The position numbers and the translations under genes were made by a program. Source: Halieaceae bacterium (lineage in GTDB: Bacteria; Pseudomonadota; Gammaproteobacteria; Pseudomonadales; Halieaceae). Taken from it: a DNA stretch of 19,346 nucleotides. Each line of letters begins with the position of its first letter. The stretch's first letter is position 1. Of the stretch, positions 7,750 to 14,089 are shown piece by piece. The stretch covers positions 1 to 19,346 of the forward strand of contig WTJR01000172.1 of NCBI GenBank assembly GCA_011524755.1, in the 5' to 3' direction. The notes beneath the pieces are model-generated. The model was given only the letters and a program-made list of their open reading frames with translations. It ran no database searches and had not been told where the DNA came from.

Positions 7750-8325
7750 GTGGCTGACGATGCATTTGCGCGACTCGTGCGTAATGCTGGGTCTGTTACG
7801 GCGGTAGGAGATTCGGCCCCCATATTCTCTGGCAGTGTCAACGGTCGTCAGCCTTACCCGCTTGATCAATGGAATCCCAGTCATTGTGGTTTTGTGGATA
7901 TAGCCATTGATCGCGATGGGCGCTGGTTTCACGAGGGATCTGAAATAAAACGCGTCGAGCTGGTATCGCTGTTTGCTGGACTACTACGACGTGAGGACGA
8001 TGGCGCTTATTACCTCGTTACCCCGGTAGAGAAAGTGGAAGTCGACGTGGCATTACATCCACTGATGGTCGTAGACGCTACGCGCGTCGATGATACAAAG
8101 ACAGGGGAGAGTCGCCTTGGCCTTATCCTCAACTCAGGCGGTGTTTTCTACCTCAATGACGAGACAGGACTGACACCAGAGCCAGCTGCAGCCGGTGCTG
8201 CGTTTATATCACTACCCAACAGGCTGACTGCATTATTCACGCGTGCAGCGTGGTATCGCCTAGTAGACATGGCTGATGATGACGGATGCGTTGAGAGTGG
8301 CGGCCAAAAATACTCCCTGCTTTAA
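7750..8325 (+). CDS. DUF1285 family protein, function unknown
   Basis: It has 191 residues, a usual length for this proteobacterial family. The recognisable blocks are PLDQWNPSHCG (37-47), IDRDGRWFHEGSEI (53-66) and LRREDDGAYYLVTPVEKV (79-96). The C-terminal half is less conserved. No signal peptide, membrane segment or catalytic motif was seen, so it is probably cytoplasmic. The family has no established biochemical role known to me. The start is GTG at 7750, with GGTGA directly after the ppiD stop at 7739-7743. The 11-base gap indicates co-transcription with ppiD. The last codons overlap the hairpin that appears to end the opposing etfD transcript. Confidence 0.85.
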   Translation: MADDAFARLVRNAGSVTAVGDSAPIFSGSVNGRQPYPLDQWNPSHCGFVDIAIDRDGRWFHEGSEIKRVELVSLFAGLLRREDDGAYYLVTPVEKVEVDVALHPLMVVDATRVDDTKTGESRLGLILNSGGVFYLNDETGLTPEPAAAGAAFISLPNRLTALFTRAAWYRLVDMADDDGCVESGGQKYSLL

Positions 8326-8344
8326 CTATGCAGCTAAAGCAGGG
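8306..8344 (-). terminator. Rho-independent terminator of the ETF-QO gene, inside the DUF1285 3' end
   Basis: A perfect ten-base-pair stem, CCCTGCTTTA (8315-8324) and TAAAGCAGGG (8335-8344), encloses a ten-base loop. Read on the minus strand, the stem is followed by AGTA and a run of five T (complement of 8306-8310). It begins 29 bases past the minus-strand stop at 8374. On the + strand no T-run follows, so it mainly serves the minus-strand gene. The hairpin overlaps the last four codons and the stop of the convergent DUF1285 gene. Confidence 0.75.
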
Positions 8345-8373
8345 GACTTTGGTGTGGACACATGTTGGGGGTC

Positions 8374-10023
8374 TCACATATTGGGGTAGTTCGGTCCACC
8401 CAAGCCTTCAGGGGTTACCCAGCGAATATTCTGCGAGGGATCCTTGATATCGCAGGTCTTACAGTGAACGCAGTTCTGAGCGTTAATCTGAAAGCGCGGT
8501 TCGTCACCATCGGTGATTACTTCATATACGCCCGCAGGGCAGTAGCGTTGAGCGGGTTCGTCGTAAGTCGGAAGGTTGACCTGAATCGGAATCGCGGTGT
8601 CAGCCAGCTGCAAGTGGCAGGGCTGATCTTCTTCATGGTTGGTATTTGATAAGAAGACCGACGACAAACGATCAAACGTCAGCACATTGTCAGGCTTTGG
8701 ATAATCGATTTTCTTTGATGACGCCGCTGGCTTAAGACAGGCGTAATCAGGCTTTTTATCGCGAAGCGTAAAGGGCATATTGCCCCGCATAATGGTTTGG
8801 TCAAACCACACTGCAGCGGATCCCAAAAGCGCTCCAAACGTGTGCATGTACCCTGCAAAGTTGCGACTCGCTTTTAATTCCTTACCCAGCCAAGAGTCTG
8901 CAACCCGCTGTTCGAAGCCCACTAGATCAGTAGCCGGAGTTTCGGACATAAGCGCTGCTGCGACTTCCTCAGCTGCCAATATGCCGCTCTTCATAGCAGT
9001 GTGATTGCCTTTAATCTTGACAGCATTGAGCGTGCCCGCGTCACAGCCAATGATGAGTCCACCGGGGAAGTTCATCTTGGGTAGTGAGTTAAGTCCACCT
9101 TTTGCCAGCGCGCGAGCGCCATAGGCAAGACGCTCCGCACCCTCAAGGTACTTTGCAGTCTTGGGGTGAGTCTTCCAGCGCTGGAATTCTTCGAAAGGAC
9201 TGACGTGAGGGTTCGAGTAATTCAGGTCGGTGATTAAGCCTATGTAAACCTCGTTATTCTCTGCGTGATACATGAAGGCACCACCGGAGGAACCGCTCTC
9301 TGACAGCGGCCAGCCCAGTCCATGGATGACCTTACCTTCCTCGTGTAGTTCTGGCTTGATCTGCCAAACCTCTTTAATGCCAATGCCGTAGTGTTGCGGG
9401 TCTTTACCTTCATCTAACCCAAAGTGGGCGATCAATTCTTTGCCCAAATGTCCACGACACCCCTCAGCGAAGAGCGTGTACTTCGCGTGTAGCTCCATGC
9501 CTGGCATGTAGGAGTCTTTCTGTTCTCCCTCCGCGCTGATGCCCATGTCACCAGTGGCAACACCTTTTACCGAACCATCGTCATTAAATAGCAGCTCGGC
9601 AGCGGCAAAGCCTGGGTAGACCTCAATGCCCATATTTTCAGCCTGCTCGGCAAGCCAACGGCAGACGTTACCCATGGAAACGATGTAGTTGCCATCGTTG
9701 TGGACGGGTGCCGGCAGGAACAGATTTGGTATCTGTGCAGCCGATTTGCCGGAAGTGTAGTAATAGAACACGTCTTTGGTCACTTCGGTGTTCAGTGGCG
9801 ACCCCATTGATCGCCAGTCCGGCAAGAGTTCATCGAGCGCTGTGGTTTCCAGAACTGCGCCTGAGAGGATATGAGCACCCACCTCTGAGCCTTTCTCAAC
9901 CACGCAAATACTGACCTCACGCTCTTGTTCCTGCGCTAATTGACTGAGCTTAATGGCCGCCGAAAGACCCGCAGGTCCCGCCCCGACTACCACTACATCA
10001 AATTCCATGGATTCGCGTTCCAC
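8374..10023 (-). CDS. etfD: Electron transfer flavoprotein:ubiquinone oxidoreductase
   Basis: Membrane-associated flavoprotein that takes electrons from reduced EtfAB and passes them through FAD and a [4Fe-4S] cluster to ubiquinone. It has 549 residues, the normal length. The N-terminal dinucleotide-binding motif GAGPAG is at 14-19, preceded by a beta strand and followed by KLSQLAQ. The C-terminal ferredoxin-like domain supplies the cluster ligands Cys495, Cys518, Cys521 and Cys524 (NCVHCKTC). The start is GTG at 10021-10023, with the strong Shine-Dalgarno GGAGGTGA at 10027-10034 on this strand. An ATG five codons downstream has no suitable spacing. The gene is divergent from etfBA across 179 bases, so all three parts of the pathway sit together. 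The name etfD is used in some genomes; fixC-like and ETFDH are other labels. Confidence 0.96.
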   Translation of the reverse strand: MERESMEFDVVVVGAGPAGLSAAIKLSQLAQEQEREVSICVVEKGSEVGAHILSGAVLETTALDELLPDWRSMGSPLNTEVTKDVFYYYTSGKSAAQIPNLFLPAPVHNDGNYIVSMGNVCRWLAEQAENMGIEVYPGFAAAELLFNDDGSVKGVATGDMGISAEGEQKDSYMPGMELHAKYTLFAEGCRGHLGKELIAHFGLDEGKDPQHYGIGIKEVWQIKPELHEEGKVIHGLGWPLSESGSSGGAFMYHAENNEVYIGLITDLNYSNPHVSPFEEFQRWKTHPKTAKYLEGAERLAYGARALAKGGLNSLPKMNFPGGLIIGCDAGTLNAVKIKGNHTAMKSGILAAEEVAAALMSETPATDLVGFEQRVADSWLGKELKASRNFAGYMHTFGALLGSAAVWFDQTIMRGNMPFTLRDKKPDYACLKPAASSKKIDYPKPDNVLTFDRLSSVFLSNTNHEEDQPCHLQLADTAIPIQVNLPTYDEPAQRYCPAGVYEVITDGDEPRFQINAQNCVHCKTCDIKDPSQNIRWVTPEGLGGPNYPNM

Positions 10024-10202
10024 TAGTCACCTCCAATTAACTATCGCAATAGGCCAAATCGACACAAAATATGCATGAACTATCGCTTTTTTGAACTCGC
10101 GGTATGTTAAAGTATCGCGCCTCGCAAATGTAGTAATGCGGGCAACAAATTGATCTCTGATCACTACTATTTTTGAACACGTTAACTTTCAGTGGAGATG
10201 CT
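10024..10202. promoter_or_regulatory. Divergent control region between ETF-QO and etfBA
   Basis: This AT-rich intergenic stretch must carry promoters in both directions. The hexamer TATCGC occurs three times in the same orientation (10042-10047, 10081-10086, 10113-10118). The first two are within the identical nonamer AACTATCGC, 39 bases apart. A weak sigma-70-like pair for etfB is TTGAAC (10091-10096) and TATCGC (10113-10118) with a 16-base spacer. An ATGCAT palindrome lies between the first two repeats. I saw no good match to the PsrA or FadR operators as I know them. The repeats are visible; their regulatory role is inferred. Confidence 0.4.
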
Positions 10203-10955
10203 ATGAAAGTACTCGTCGCAGTTAAGCGCGTTGTGGACTACAACGTGAAGGTGCGCGCCAAGGCCGACGGCTCTGATGTTGAGCTGAACAATGTCAAAAT
10301 GGCGATAAACCCATTCTGTGAAATTGCAGTTGAGGAAGCGGTACGCCTTAAGGAAGCAGGCACAGCGTCTGAAGTTGTTGTTGCATCCATTGGCGACAAG
10401 AGCTGCCAGGAGCAAATTCGCACGGCACTCGCATTAGGTGCAGACCGGGGCATCCACGTTGAAGCTGAAGGTCGTCCTGAGCCGCTAGAGGTTGCCAAGC
10501 TTTTGAAGGGAGTGATCGGCTCTGAATCACCTGATCTGATTATCCTAGGCAAGCAGTCGATTGACGGTGACAACAACCAGACAGGTCAGATGCTCGCTGC
10601 GCTGACCGGTATGGGGCAGGGCACGTTCGCTTCTGAAGTTAATGTAGGTGACGGCACAGTACAGGTAACCCGTGAGATTGATGGCGGTTTGCAGACGGTT
10701 GAGCTCAAGCTCCCCGCGGTAGTAACCACCGATCTTCGCTTGAACGAGCCTCGGTATGCATCTTTGCCGAATATTATGAAGGCGAAAAAGAAGCCTCTAG
10801 AAACTGTTTCACCGGCTGATCTGGGCGTCGATATCCAGTCACACGTGACCTTGGTGGGTGTTAAGCCACCGGCGGAGCGATCAGCAGGTATAAAAGTTGA
10901 ATCAGTTGAGCAGTTAGTCGATAAGCTCAAGAACGAAGCGAAGGTGATTTCATGA
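10203..10955 (+). CDS. etfB: Electron transfer flavoprotein beta subunit
   Basis: Small subunit of the heterodimeric flavoprotein that accepts electrons from acyl-CoA dehydrogenases and related enzymes; it binds the structural AMP. It has 250 residues from the chosen start, MKVLVAVKRV. The nucleotide-contact motif DGDNNQTGQM is at 121-130. The recognition loop RYASLPNIMKAKKK is at 184-197, with Leu188 as the expected anchor that docks in partner dehydrogenases. A longer frame begins at 10173, but GGAG at 10194-10197 lies five bases before ATG 10203, and the family starts there. The gene overlaps etfA by four bases (ATGA), indicating translational coupling and equal amounts of both subunits. 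Confidence 0.96.
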   Translation: MKVLVAVKRVVDYNVKVRAKADGSDVELNNVKMAINPFCEIAVEEAVRLKEAGTASEVVVASIGDKSCQEQIRTALALGADRGIHVEAEGRPEPLEVAKLLKGVIGSESPDLIILGKQSIDGDNNQTGQMLAALTGMGQGTFASEVNVGDGTVQVTREIDGGLQTVELKLPAVVTTDLRLNEPRYASLPNIMKAKKKPLETVSPADLGVDIQSHVTLVGVKPPAERSAGIKVESVEQLVDKLKNEAKVIS

Positions 10956-11881
10956 AGACGTTAATTGTTGCAGAACACGATAATCAAACGCTCAAAGCAG
11001 CCACATTAAACGCCGTAGCGGCCGCACAGCAGTTGGGTGGCGACATCGATGTCTTGGTTGTGGGTAGTGGCTGTCAGGCAGCGGCTGACGCAGCTGCAGC
11101 GGTTCCTGGTGTGGCTTCGGTATTGCTTGCTGACAACGCCGCTTATGAAAACCAGCTCGCCGAGAATGTGAGCCTTGCGGTTGCAGACGTTGCAGCGGGA
11201 TACGACGCGGTATTGGCTGCAGCCACAGCCAACGGCAAAAATGTGATGCCTCGCGTTGCTGCTTTGCTTGACGTGGCGCAGATCTCTGACATCACAGCGG
11301 TTATCGATGCGGATACCTTCGAGCGTCCAATCTATGCGGGCAACGTTATTGCGACTGTGAAGAGCTCAGATGCCAAGAAAGTAATCACCGTGCGAACTAC
11401 GGCGTTTGATGCAGTACCAGCTGAAGGCGGAAGCGCGTCAGTACAGGCAGTTGATGGTGCTCACGACGCTGGCGTTTCTAGCTTTATCGGTGAAGAAGTT
11501 GCGGTCTCTGACCGACCTGAACTTACCTCAGCATCGGTCGTCATTTCAGGTGGCCGTGGTATGCAGAATGGCGATAACTTCTCAATGCTCGAAGGCATTG
11601 CCGACAAGTTGAATGCAGCCATTGGTGCATCGCGAGCAGCGGTCGATGCGGGCTTTGTCCCTAACGATTATCAGGTTGGTCAGACGGGTAAGATCGTCGC
11701 ACCCGACCTCTACATAGCGGTGGGCATCTCTGGTGCGATTCAGCACCTCGCCGGCATGAAGGATAGCAAGGTGATTGTCGCGATTAACAAAGACGAAGAT
11801 GCGCCCATCTTCCAGGTGGCGGACTATGGTCTAGTTGCCGATTTGTTCGCGGCCCTTCCTGAACTCGAGGCAGCGCTTTAA
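10952..11881 (+). CDS. etfA: Electron transfer flavoprotein alpha subunit, FAD-binding
   Basis: Large ETF subunit that holds the redox-active FAD in its C-terminal domain. It has 309 residues, typical of bacterial EtfA. The N-terminal domain (about 1-185) has the alpha/beta fold shared with EtfB. The FAD domain shows SGGRGM (199-204), the QVGQTGKIV turn (241-249) and the family signature LYIAVGISGAIQHLAGMKDS (253-272), followed by VIVAINKDEDAPIF. The start overlaps the etfB stop in ATGA at 10952-10955. No terminator is visible in the 35 bases before the next small gene, so that gene may be on the same transcript. Confidence 0.96.
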   Translation: MKTLIVAEHDNQTLKAATLNAVAAAQQLGGDIDVLVVGSGCQAAADAAAAVPGVASVLLADNAAYENQLAENVSLAVADVAAGYDAVLAAATANGKNVMPRVAALLDVAQISDITAVIDADTFERPIYAGNVIATVKSSDAKKVITVRTTAFDAVPAEGGSASVQAVDGAHDAGVSSFIGEEVAVSDRPELTSASVVISGGRGMQNGDNFSMLEGIADKLNAAIGASRAAVDAGFVPNDYQVGQTGKIVAPDLYIAVGISGAIQHLAGMKDSKVIVAINKDEDAPIFQVADYGLVADLFAALPELEAAL

Positions 11882-11916
11882 GCCTGCCTCATAACTGCCT
11901 GTTTTCTGGGGGATTT

Positions 11917-12027
11917 ATGGCAAAAAGTAATCTTGATGACAGCACAGCCGATGCGGTTGTTGCCGTTGTAATTGTGTCAGTGGTTGTATTGAGTGTTGTG
12001 GAGTGGCTGTCGGGTCTTCCCGCTTAA
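11917..12027 (+). CDS. 36-residue single-span membrane protein, unknown
   Basis: A short frame encodes 36 residues. It begins MAKSNLDDSTADAVV, a polar and acidic N terminus, followed by a hydrophobic helix at about 13-28 rich in Val and Ile, and ends EWLSGLPA. It has a good ribosome site, GGGGGA at 11908-11913, four bases before ATG 11917, which argues for real translation. It starts 35 bases after etfA with no terminator between. Its stop (12025-12027) overlaps the stop of the convergent DUF2970 gene within a TTAA. I do not recognise the family. The predicted form is a small inner-membrane protein with its N terminus in the cytoplasm. It is below the length usually annotated. Confidence 0.6.
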   Translation: MAKSNLDDSTADAVVAVVIVSVVVLSVVEWLSGLPA

Positions 12028-12209
12028 GCGACAACAAGGTTCACCACGGTTAGGACGGTGAAGATAAACACCACCGTAAAGATGATGCCGGCTAGAATAA
12101 ACCAGCCGGCATTCCCTTCTTCGAAGTCTTGTACCCTATTTTTGTGACTCTGCACGCCAAAGGCTGCTGCCAGAGTGCTCTGCAAGATCTGTTTAAATTT
12201 CGATGACAT
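12024..12209 (-). CDS. DUF2970 family small membrane protein
   Basis: A 61-residue protein of unknown function. Its first half is basic and amphipathic and contains the family motif AAAFGVQSHKNRVQDF (14-29). The second half is one hydrophobic segment (about 35-60, WFILAGIIFTVVFIFTVLTV), so it is probably a single-span inner-membrane protein with a cytoplasmic N terminus. The resemblance to DUF2970 is from memory of that family's pattern and is fairly clear. The ribosome site is weak (GAGCG). A reasonable promoter lies 28-55 bases upstream. The stop codon overlaps that of the convergent 36-residue gene. It is divergent from nfuA with 113 bases between. Confidence 0.8.
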   Translation of the reverse strand: MSSKFKQILQSTLAAAFGVQSHKNRVQDFEEGNAGWFILAGIIFTVVFIFTVLTVVNLVVA

Positions 12210-12236
12210 CGGTGCGCTCGTATCCGTTATATGGAT

Positions 12237-12264
12237 ATTCTATTTTTATATATGCGTAATGCAA
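12237..12264 (-). promoter_or_regulatory. Sigma-70-like promoter of the DUF2970 gene
   Basis: On the minus strand TTGCAT (12264-12259) and TAGAAT (12242-12237) are separated by 16 bases of A/T-rich DNA. The predicted start is near 12230, giving a leader of about 20 bases to ATG 12209. Both hexamers match the consensus at four or more positions. This rests on consensus matching only. Confidence 0.45.
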
Positions 12265-12265
12265 G

Positions 12266-12283
12266 TGTAAGAATCTTTTTACA
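12266..12283. promoter_or_regulatory. TyrR-box-like palindrome upstream of nfuA
   Basis: TGTAAG-AATCTT-TTTACA matches the known TyrR box pattern TGTAAA-N6-TTTACA at 11 of 12 defined positions. It lies 40 bases before nfuA and just upstream of the -35 of the divergent DUF2970 promoter. An aromatic-pathway gene (aroF) is nearby, but its start is some 1.7 kb away, so the position is not what TyrR control of aroF would need. It may be a chance AT-rich palindrome or the operator of another regulator. Confidence 0.3.
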
Positions 12284-12322
12284 GGATTTCTGTTACCCTA
12301 GCGGCGTCAGACGGAGAAATTC

Positions 12323-12898
12323 ATGGTCACCATCACCGAATCAGCACGTGTTTATTTAAAAGAACTGTTGGATAAGCAGGCGGACGCGCTGGGCGTTAGA
12401 GTCTTTATCAATAATCCAGGTACACCACGGGCTGAGACCTGCATTGCCTATTGCCGGGAAGGTGACATGCAGGCAAGCGATGAGCAGCATGACTTTGAAC
12501 ACTTCAATGCGTGGATCGAAAGTCGGAGTATTCCCTTTCTGGAAGATGCGGTCGTTGATTACGCAAAGGATCGAATGGGCGGACAACTCACGATAAAAGC
12601 CCCTAATGCGAAAATGCCGCGTGTCGATGCTGATAGCCCCATTGAGGACCGTATTAACTATTTGCTCTACAACGAGGTAAACCCCTCGCTTGCCGCGCAT
12701 GGCGGGGACGTTTCACTTGTAGAAGTCACCGAAGATAACTTTGCGATCTTGCGCTTCGGCGGGGGGTGTCAGGGCTGCAGTGCTGTTAGCATCACCCTCA
12801 AGGATGGCGTCGAGAAAACGTTAACCGAGCAGATCCCTGAATTGGCCGGTGTTCGGGATATGACCGATCATACAGATCGGAGTAACGCGTACTATTAG
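12323..12898 (+). CDS. nfuA: Fe-S cluster carrier/biogenesis protein NfuA
   Basis: Cytoplasmic carrier that binds a [4Fe-4S] cluster and delivers it to apo-enzymes such as lipoyl synthase and aconitase, particularly under oxidative stress. It has 191 residues, the same length as E. coli NfuA. The N-terminal domain (about 1-100) is the degenerate A-type (IscA-like) domain used for target docking. The C-terminal NifU-like domain (about 108-185) carries the ligand motif CQGC with Cys149 and Cys152, inside RFGGGCQGCSAVSITLKDGV. GGAGA at 12313-12317 is well placed for ATG 12323. Client Fe-S proteins are close by: ETF-QO and the AddB-like nuclease both show [4Fe-4S] cysteines. The stop TAG overlaps the convergent aroF stop by three bases in a four-base overlap. 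Confidence 0.95.
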   Translation: MVTITESARVYLKELLDKQADALGVRVFINNPGTPRAETCIAYCREGDMQASDEQHDFEHFNAWIESRSIPFLEDAVVDYAKDRMGGQLTIKAPNAKMPRVDADSPIEDRINYLLYNEVNPSLAAHGGDVSLVEVTEDNFAILRFGGGCQGCSAVSITLKDGVEKTLTEQIPELAGVRDMTDHTDRSNAYY

Positions 12899-13971
12899 GC
12901 CTCTTGTCGATCCCGTAACGTAGATTGCAAGCTGTCAGCGAGCTCACGCAAGCTGGTCTCAGTGGTATCCCAATCCATACAGGCATCCGTGACTGACACG
13001 CCATATTGCAGATCTCTCAAGTCTGCGGGGATATCCTGACGGCCTTCGTGAAGATGGCTCTCTAGCATCAATCCAACAATCGACTTGTTGCCCTTCAATA
13101 TTTGATTGCTGATATCACGTGTCACCAGCGGCTGTACGTTGTGATCCTTGCTGGAATTAGCGTGACTACAATCCACCATGATGTTGGAGGGTAGACCCGC
13201 TTTTGCGAGCGCAGATTCACATTTCGCAATATTAACGCTGTCGTAGTTGGGGCCGTTACTGCCGCCACGCAGGACAACGTGGCCATAAGGATTGCCGCGG
13301 GTCTCAAAAATCGAAACCACCCCTTCAGAATTAATCCCTAGGAAGCGATGTGGATGTTGCACTGATTTCAGCGCATTAATCGCAACATCGAGACTTCCAT
13401 CGGTACCATTTTTGAACCCAACCGCTGACGAGAGGCCACTGGCCATCTCTCGATGCGTCTGCGACTCCGTTGTCCGAGCGCCAATCGCTGACCAGCAGAT
13501 TAAGTCTTGCAGGTATTGTGGAGTAATGGGGTCGAGCGCCTCAGTAGCGGTCGGTAAACCCATCGCAAGGAGATCACGTAGAAGTGTCCTTCCGAGCTTG
13601 AGGCCGGCCTCAATGTCAAAAGAGTCATCGAGTGATGGATCGTTAATTAAGCCTTTCCACCCTGTAGTCGTCCTAGGTTTCTCGAAGTAAACACGCATGA
13701 TGATGTAAAGCGTATCGTCAAGCTCGTCTGACAACGCCTTTAGCTTAGCGGCGTAGTCGATTGCGGCGTCACGATCGTGAATAGAGCAGGGTCCCACCAC
13801 AACCATAAGACGGTGGTCCTTGCGATCCAGAATGTTGCTAACAACCTCGCGAGATTCTCTGACAAAGCTGAAAATCGACTCATCAACAGGTACAGATGAA
13901 CGAAGTGCCACAGGTGCCGTTAGGGCCTGCTGTGACGCGACATTGACGTTGTGAATGCTTGATTGGCTCAT
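12895..13971 (-). CDS. aroF: 3-deoxy-D-arabino-heptulosonate 7-phosphate synthase, AroF type
   Basis: First enzyme of the shikimate pathway, condensing phosphoenolpyruvate and erythrose 4-phosphate. This is the type I class I (AroFGH) form, 358 residues from the chosen start. Metal and active-site positions are visible: Cys62 in GPCSIHD, KPRTTTGWKGLINDP (98-112), GARTTESQTHREMASG (164-179), GFKNGTDG (185-192), His270 in CSHANSS, Glu304 and Asp329. It is closest to AroF because of ATEALDP (142-148) and residues Asn8 and Pro148, which are feedback positions in E. coli AroF, so tyrosine inhibition is likely. An ATG at 14031 extends the frame by 20 codons. Starting at 13971 puts Asn8-Val9 in register with AroF and leaves a promoter inside the extension. 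The ribosome site (AGAAG) is weak. The stop overlaps nfuA. Confidence 0.93.
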   Translation of the reverse strand: MSQSSIHNVNVASQQALTAPVALRSSVPVDESIFSFVRESREVVSNILDRKDHRLMVVVGPCSIHDRDAAIDYAAKLKALSDELDDTLYIIMRVYFEKPRTTTGWKGLINDPSLDDSFDIEAGLKLGRTLLRDLLAMGLPTATEALDPITPQYLQDLICWSAIGARTTESQTHREMASGLSSAVGFKNGTDGSLDVAINALKSVQHPHRFLGINSEGVVSIFETRGNPYGHVVLRGGSNGPNYDSVNIAKCESALAKAGLPSNIMVDCSHANSSKDHNVQPLVTRDISNQILKGNKSIVGLMLESHLHEGRQDIPADLRDLQYGVSVTDACMDWDTTETSLRELADSLQSTLRDRQEA

Positions 13972-14002
13972 TACTTCTGTGGGCTCAAAAAAGTGAGAGC
14001 GG

Positions 14003-14031
14003 AGCATACCCCGAACAAGTGGCGTAGTCAT
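14003..14031 (-). promoter_or_regulatory. Possible sigma-70 promoter of aroF
   Basis: On the minus strand ATGACT (14031-14026) and TATGCT (14008-14003) are 17 bases apart, each matching four of six consensus bases. The predicted start is near 13996, giving a leader of about 25 bases to ATG 13971. It lies within the region that would code if the longer aroF frame were used, so it favours the shorter start. No TyrR box was seen next to it. Confidence 0.35.
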
Positions 14032-14077
14032 GATAACGACGGGATGATTCGCAATTTAATCGACCCAAGGCTTGCTG

Positions 14078-14083
14078 TATAAC
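14078..14083 (+). promoter_or_regulatory. Possible -10 element of the nuclease-helicase operon
   Basis: TATAAC lies with its last base seven positions before ATG 14090, and TG precedes it directly. No convincing -35 is present (TTTAAT at 14055-14060). If used, transcription would begin at or near the A of the start codon, giving a leaderless message. This fits the absence of a Shine-Dalgarno sequence at a useful distance from the ATG. Confidence 0.3.
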
Positions 14084-14089
14084 ATCCAC

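Noticed and set aside
8362..8649. 95-codon + strand frame
   Set aside because: It is antisense to the conserved ferredoxin domain of ETF-QO and lacks a Shine-Dalgarno sequence.
10173..10202. Longer etfB start MNTLTFSGDA
   Set aside because: GGAG at 10194-10197 serves ATG 10203, where EtfB proteins normally begin.
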